DNA of 15,684 nt. Origin: DASYAN01 sp036501345 (GTDB lineage: Bacteria; Chloroflexota; Ktedonobacteria; Ktedonobacterales; Ktedonobacteraceae). Shown here piece after piece: positions 13,472 to 15,684 of the stretch; position 1 is the stretch's first letter, and every line of letters starts with the position of its first letter. Where the stretch lies: assembly GCA_036501345.1 (NCBI GenBank), contig DASYAN010000244.1:1-15684 (forward strand). Direction: 5' to 3'. The notes under the pieces are model-generated. The model searched no databases, had not been told where the DNA came from, and saw only the letters and a program-made list of their open reading frames with translations. Made by a program: the position numbers and the translations under genes.

Positions 13472-14833
13472 ATGAGCACCAAAAAAGGACAATTGAGACT
13501 GGGAGCCTTTTTGCAAAGTAACGGTCATCACGTCGCAGCATGGAGACATCCTGGCTCACAGGCCGACGGAGGTCTAGATTTTGCCCATTACAAGCAAGTG
13601 GCACAAACAGCCGAACGTGCCAAGTTTGACATGGTCTTCCTGGCAGACGGTGTGGCCGTTCGAGAGCGAGGTAGAGAACGTGAAGCATTGAGCCGATCAG
13701 GCCAAATAGTCCACTTCGAACCCCTCACACTGCTGTCCGCCCTATCGGCAGTAACAGAACATATCGGTTTGGCAGCAACAGCCTCAACCACCTACAACGA
13801 GCCCTATCATATCGCCCGTAAGTTTGCCTCACTAGACTATCTCAGCAATGGCCGTGCAGGATGGAATGTGGTGACCTCTGCGACGGAAGCCGAAGCCAAG
13901 AATTTCAACCGTGAGCAGCATATGGAACATGCATTACGCTATGAGCGAGCCCATGAGTTTGTGCAGATCGTGACCGGGTTATGGGATAGTTGGGATGACG
14001 ATGCATTTGTGCGCGATAAAGCATCGGGCGTCTATGTCGATCCCGACAAGCTGCACATTCTCAATCATAAGGGCAAACATTTCTCAGTGCGAGGACCACT
14101 CAACGTGGCCCGCCCACCACAGGGCTACCCGGTGATTATTCAAGCTGGCGCATCCGATGATGGCAGAGAATTTGCCGCTCAAACAGCAGAAGTAATATTC
14201 ACTGCTCAACAGACCCTCAGGGATGCACAAAACTTCTACGCGGACATCAAAGGAAAGTTGGCAAAATACGGACGATCCCCCGATCACCTCAAGATCATGC
14301 CGGGTATATTTCCAGTAATTGGCAAGACCGAAGAGGAGGCTAAGCAGAAGTATAATCAACTACAGGAACTGATCCATCCACAAGTGGGATTGGCGCTACT
14401 CTCAGGACTCGTTGGAGGAGCGGACCTGTCTGGTTACCCGCTAGATGGTCCACTACCAGACCTACCAGAGACCAATGGCAATAAGAGCCGCTTGAAGCTG
14501 GTGACCGAGCTTGCCGGAAGAGAGAATCTGACCATCCGAGATGTATATTTGGCGATTGCGAGCGCACGCGGCCATCGAACGATCTGGGGTACCCCCGAAC
14601 AGATCACTGATCAGTTAGAGAACTGGTTCATCAATGACGCAGCCGATGGCTTCAACATCATGCCACCCTATTTACCCGGTGGGCTGGATGATTTCGTAGA
14701 ATTGGTCATTCCCGTGTTACAACGTCGAGGCCTGTTCCGAACCGAGTACGAAGGCCGGACCCTGCGGGAGAATCTCGGCCTGCCCCGTCCAGCTAATCAG
14801 TTCAGCACTGCAGCATCTTCTGTCTCGGCCTGA
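13472..14833 (+). CDS. FMNH2-dependent monooxygenase, NtaA/SnaA/DszA(SoxA)/DmoA family
   Basis: 453-residue cytoplasmic luciferase-like enzyme that uses FMNH2 and O2 to oxidise a small organic substrate. Family hallmarks: KFDMVFLADG (51-60), HFEPLTLLSALSAVTEHIGLAATAS in segments (81-105), TYNEPYHIARKFASLDYLSNGRAGWNVVTS (107-136), and GHFSV-like HFSVRGPL with PQGYPVIIQAGAS. Members include nitrilotriacetate, dibenzothiophene-sulfone and dimethylsulfide monooxygenases; residues seen here do not separate these. Strong RBS agaaggaga, 6 bases upstream of ATG. The required FMNH2 probably comes from the divergently encoded reductase. Regulated, by inference, together with the ABC importer through the shared element. 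Full family length, no lesions. Confidence 0.94.
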   Translation: MSTKKGQLRLGAFLQSNGHHVAAWRHPGSQADGGLDFAHYKQVAQTAERAKFDMVFLADGVAVRERGREREALSRSGQIVHFEPLTLLSALSAVTEHIGLAATASTTYNEPYHIARKFASLDYLSNGRAGWNVVTSATEAEAKNFNREQHMEHALRYERAHEFVQIVTGLWDSWDDDAFVRDKASGVYVDPDKLHILNHKGKHFSVRGPLNVARPPQGYPVIIQAGASDDGREFAAQTAEVIFTAQQTLRDAQNFYADIKGKLAKYGRSPDHLKIMPGIFPVIGKTEEEAKQKYNQLQELIHPQVGLALLSGLVGGADLSGYPLDGPLPDLPETNGNKSRLKLVTELAGRENLTIRDVYLAIASARGHRTIWGTPEQITDQLENWFINDAADGFNIMPPYLPGGLDDFVELVIPVLQRRGLFRTEYEGRTLRENLGLPRPANQFSTAASSVSA

Positions 14834-14874
14834 AGCAACCAATGATCCTTGATCCCTCTAATATTATATTACCG

Positions 14875-14921
14875 CAATAGGCTCACACTACTATATATTC
14901 TACAGTAGTGTGAGCCTATTG
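14875..14921 (+). terminator. Strong hairpin downstream of the monooxygenase
   Basis: caataggctcacactact (14875-14892) and agtagtgtgagcctattg (14904-14921) form a perfect 18-bp stem with an 11-base loop. Only a weak T/C-rich tail (tcagttctcctt) follows. Outer sequences tgaagcaaccaatga (from the stop codon) and tcattgcttca add a nested, bulged stem. Confidence 0.6.
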
Positions 14922-15072
14922 TCAGTTCTCCTTAAGGCTCATTGCTTCAAAGCATGCTTTTTGGCAAATAAACCTAGAAAATGATAGAATTCGACATTCC
15001 TCATGGTATACTATTCTCATATCTGTATTTTAGAAACAGTTACTTAACGGCGACTACAATGCGAGAATTACC

Positions 15073-15156
15073 ATGACCGATAGAAGAATGAATTTTAAGT
15101 TTTCACCAAACATCCTAATTAGGCTAGGAGAGGAACGGTACTGTATCTTTGGCTAA
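15073..15156 (+). pseudogene. Truncated N-terminus of a GHKL/HSP90-like ATP-binding protein
   Basis: 27-residue reading frame whose NFKFSPNILIRLGEE matches the start of HSP90-like ATPases of the form F-x-I/F-SPNIL-x-x-LGEELNP-x-x-x-x-x-I-x-ELVKN-x-YDADA. After GEE the family sequence stops: the frame runs into the 22-base terminal repeat of the element starting at 15139 and ends at 15156. The ATP-binding N-box (ELVKN-x-YDADA) is absent from the window. Upstream 14922-15072 has only weak promoter-like sequence. Broken gene. Confidence 0.6.
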
Positions 15157-15234
15157 GGGTTGGCTTTCCAAAGCAAGGATTTCAAGCTCAATTCTCAGTC
15201 ACAAAAAGCGGCACCCTTAGAGAAGGATACGGTA
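15139..15234. mobile_element. 96-bp MITE-like element with 22-bp terminal inverted repeats
   Basis: Left end tactgtatctttggctaagg plus gt (15139-15160). The reverse complement of the right end (15213-15234) is taccgtatccttctctaagg plus gt; 18 of 22 match. A third, solo copy lies at 6720. The interior is too short to code. It separates two unrelated gene fragments (GHKL N-terminus left, metallo-hydrolase-like fragment right), so its insertion or recombination accompanied a deletion. No clean target duplication is visible. Confidence 0.62.
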
Positions 15235-15236
15235 TC

Positions 15237-15458
15237 TGGGAAGACCTACGTTTTGCAGTAAGGGACGCAAGAAAACGTGGCCTTATAAGGATTCATACGG
15301 TGTTAACCACTGAGCAAACAGGACAGATAGATACAAAACAAGTTAAAATCGAGATTCTAGCGCCATCCCCAGAGCTAGCGATGAGTGGTGCAGGAGGAAA
15401 AGATTCGACCTGTGAAATTGCAGGCCCCAAGAGCCAGATTCAGGCAGCAGGCTTTTGA
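15237..15458 (+). pseudogene. Fragment resembling a ComEC-like metallo-beta-lactamase-fold protein
   Basis: Open frame without a start: WEDLRFAVRDARKRGLIRIH, then TVLTTEQTGQIDTKQVKIEI and LAPSPELAMSGAGGKD. The 'v-I-VLAPSP' turn followed by GGKD resembles the segment before the 'NSxS-VVLL-GD' part of ComEC/Rec2-type metallo-hydrolases. The metal-binding HxHxDH motif and the downstream GD motif are both missing. From about 15405 the sequence changes character, and from 15440 it overlaps the transposase-like ORF on the other strand, so the real homology probably ends near 15400. Remnant; identity tentative. Confidence 0.45.
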
Positions 15459-15682
15459 GCAGCAGCATCGAATTGGAAGCGGATATCGTGGTGGAGCAAC
15501 CACTGCATGTGCTCGTCATTGCGACGAAGGCTGGTCAGGATTGCCAAACTGTGCGACCCTGATGGACTCCAACTCATGCCGTTATGCTTTTGCCTGTTGG
15601 AAACGAGCAGATCATTGGCATACTCCTCCGGATTACTCGACACACGAAGGCCCAATTGCTGTCTGAGCGCGTAACAAGGAAT
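15440..15682 (-). CDS. C-terminal part of a probable transposase, continuing beyond the window
   Basis: The - strand frame is open from the window's right edge to TGA at 15442-15440 (80 residues; an internal ATG at 15655 is not the true start). NDLLVSNRQKHNGMSWSPSG, then SHSLAILTSLRRNDEHMQWLL recall the end of IS transposases in which R-x-K-x-x-GMSW-S-x-x-G precedes a final helix. I cannot name the IS family. The element's end should lie between the stop and about 15405, where the metallo-hydrolase-like fragment breaks off. Could also be another repeated orphan protein. Confidence 0.5.
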   Translation of the reverse strand: MPCYALRQQLGLRVSSNPEEYANDLLVSNRQKHNGMSWSPSGSHSLAILTSLRRNDEHMQWLLHHDIRFQFDAAAQKPAA

Positions 15683-15684
15683 AA

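Noticed and set aside
1..15684. CRISPR arrays, tRNA or rRNA genes
   Set aside because: No regularly spaced direct repeats and no tRNA/rRNA signature sequences were seen on either strand.

Overview
The window (moderate GC, both strands used, several hundred-base spacers, insertion-sequence debris) looks like accessory chromosome of a large-genome, Gram-positive-like soil bacterium. My best guess is a Ktedonobacteria/Chloroflexi-type organism. This is inferred from the mix of a Ser/Thr-kinase-like fold fused to a VIT1 domain, a GCS2-type ligase, a lipoprotein-anchored ABC system and many mobile remnants; no rRNA or other marker is present to prove it.

Left part (1-4772, + strand): the 3'-terminal 543 codons of an Amt ammonium transporter that carries an unusual hendecad coiled-coil tail, then an intrinsic terminator. 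Next comes a long leader and a three-gene SsuBCA/TauBCA-like ABC importer operon (ATPase, permease, lipoprotein binding protein). Middle-left (4868-8040, - strand): an atypical SDR/epimerase and a TetR regulator that share a candidate operator sequence, then a GCS2-family carboxylate-amine ligase.

Middle (8234-12434, - strand): an apparent iron-related block. It contains a small protein with a duplicated C-x(1-2)-H-G module, a pseudokinase-VIT1 fusion whose membrane domain is split in two by a -1 frame change with a TGATG overlap, and a nitroreductase-ferritin operon. The small-protein gene and the nitroreductase-ferritin operon have near-identical promoters: TTGACA, 18 nt, TAATAT, with a DtxR/IdeR-like palindrome in the spacer and -10.

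Right part (12550-14833): a divergent pair, flavin reductase (-) and NtaA/DszA/DmoA-type FMN-dependent monooxygenase (+). Together they should form a two-component flavin monooxygenase. Their shared promoter region is a mirror-image duplication of a ~60-80 bp element. A third, gap-free copy of the element lies upstream of the ABC importer 11 kb away. This ties importer, monooxygenase and reductase into one candidate regulon: uptake plus oxidative cleavage of an organosulfur or similar compound.

Right edge (14834-15684): a strong hairpin, then a mobile-element graveyard. It holds the N-terminus of a GHKL/HSP90-like ATPase cut by a 96-bp element with 22-bp terminal inverted repeats, a fragment resembling a ComEC-like metallo-beta-lactamase protein, and the end of a probable transposase gene entering from beyond the window.
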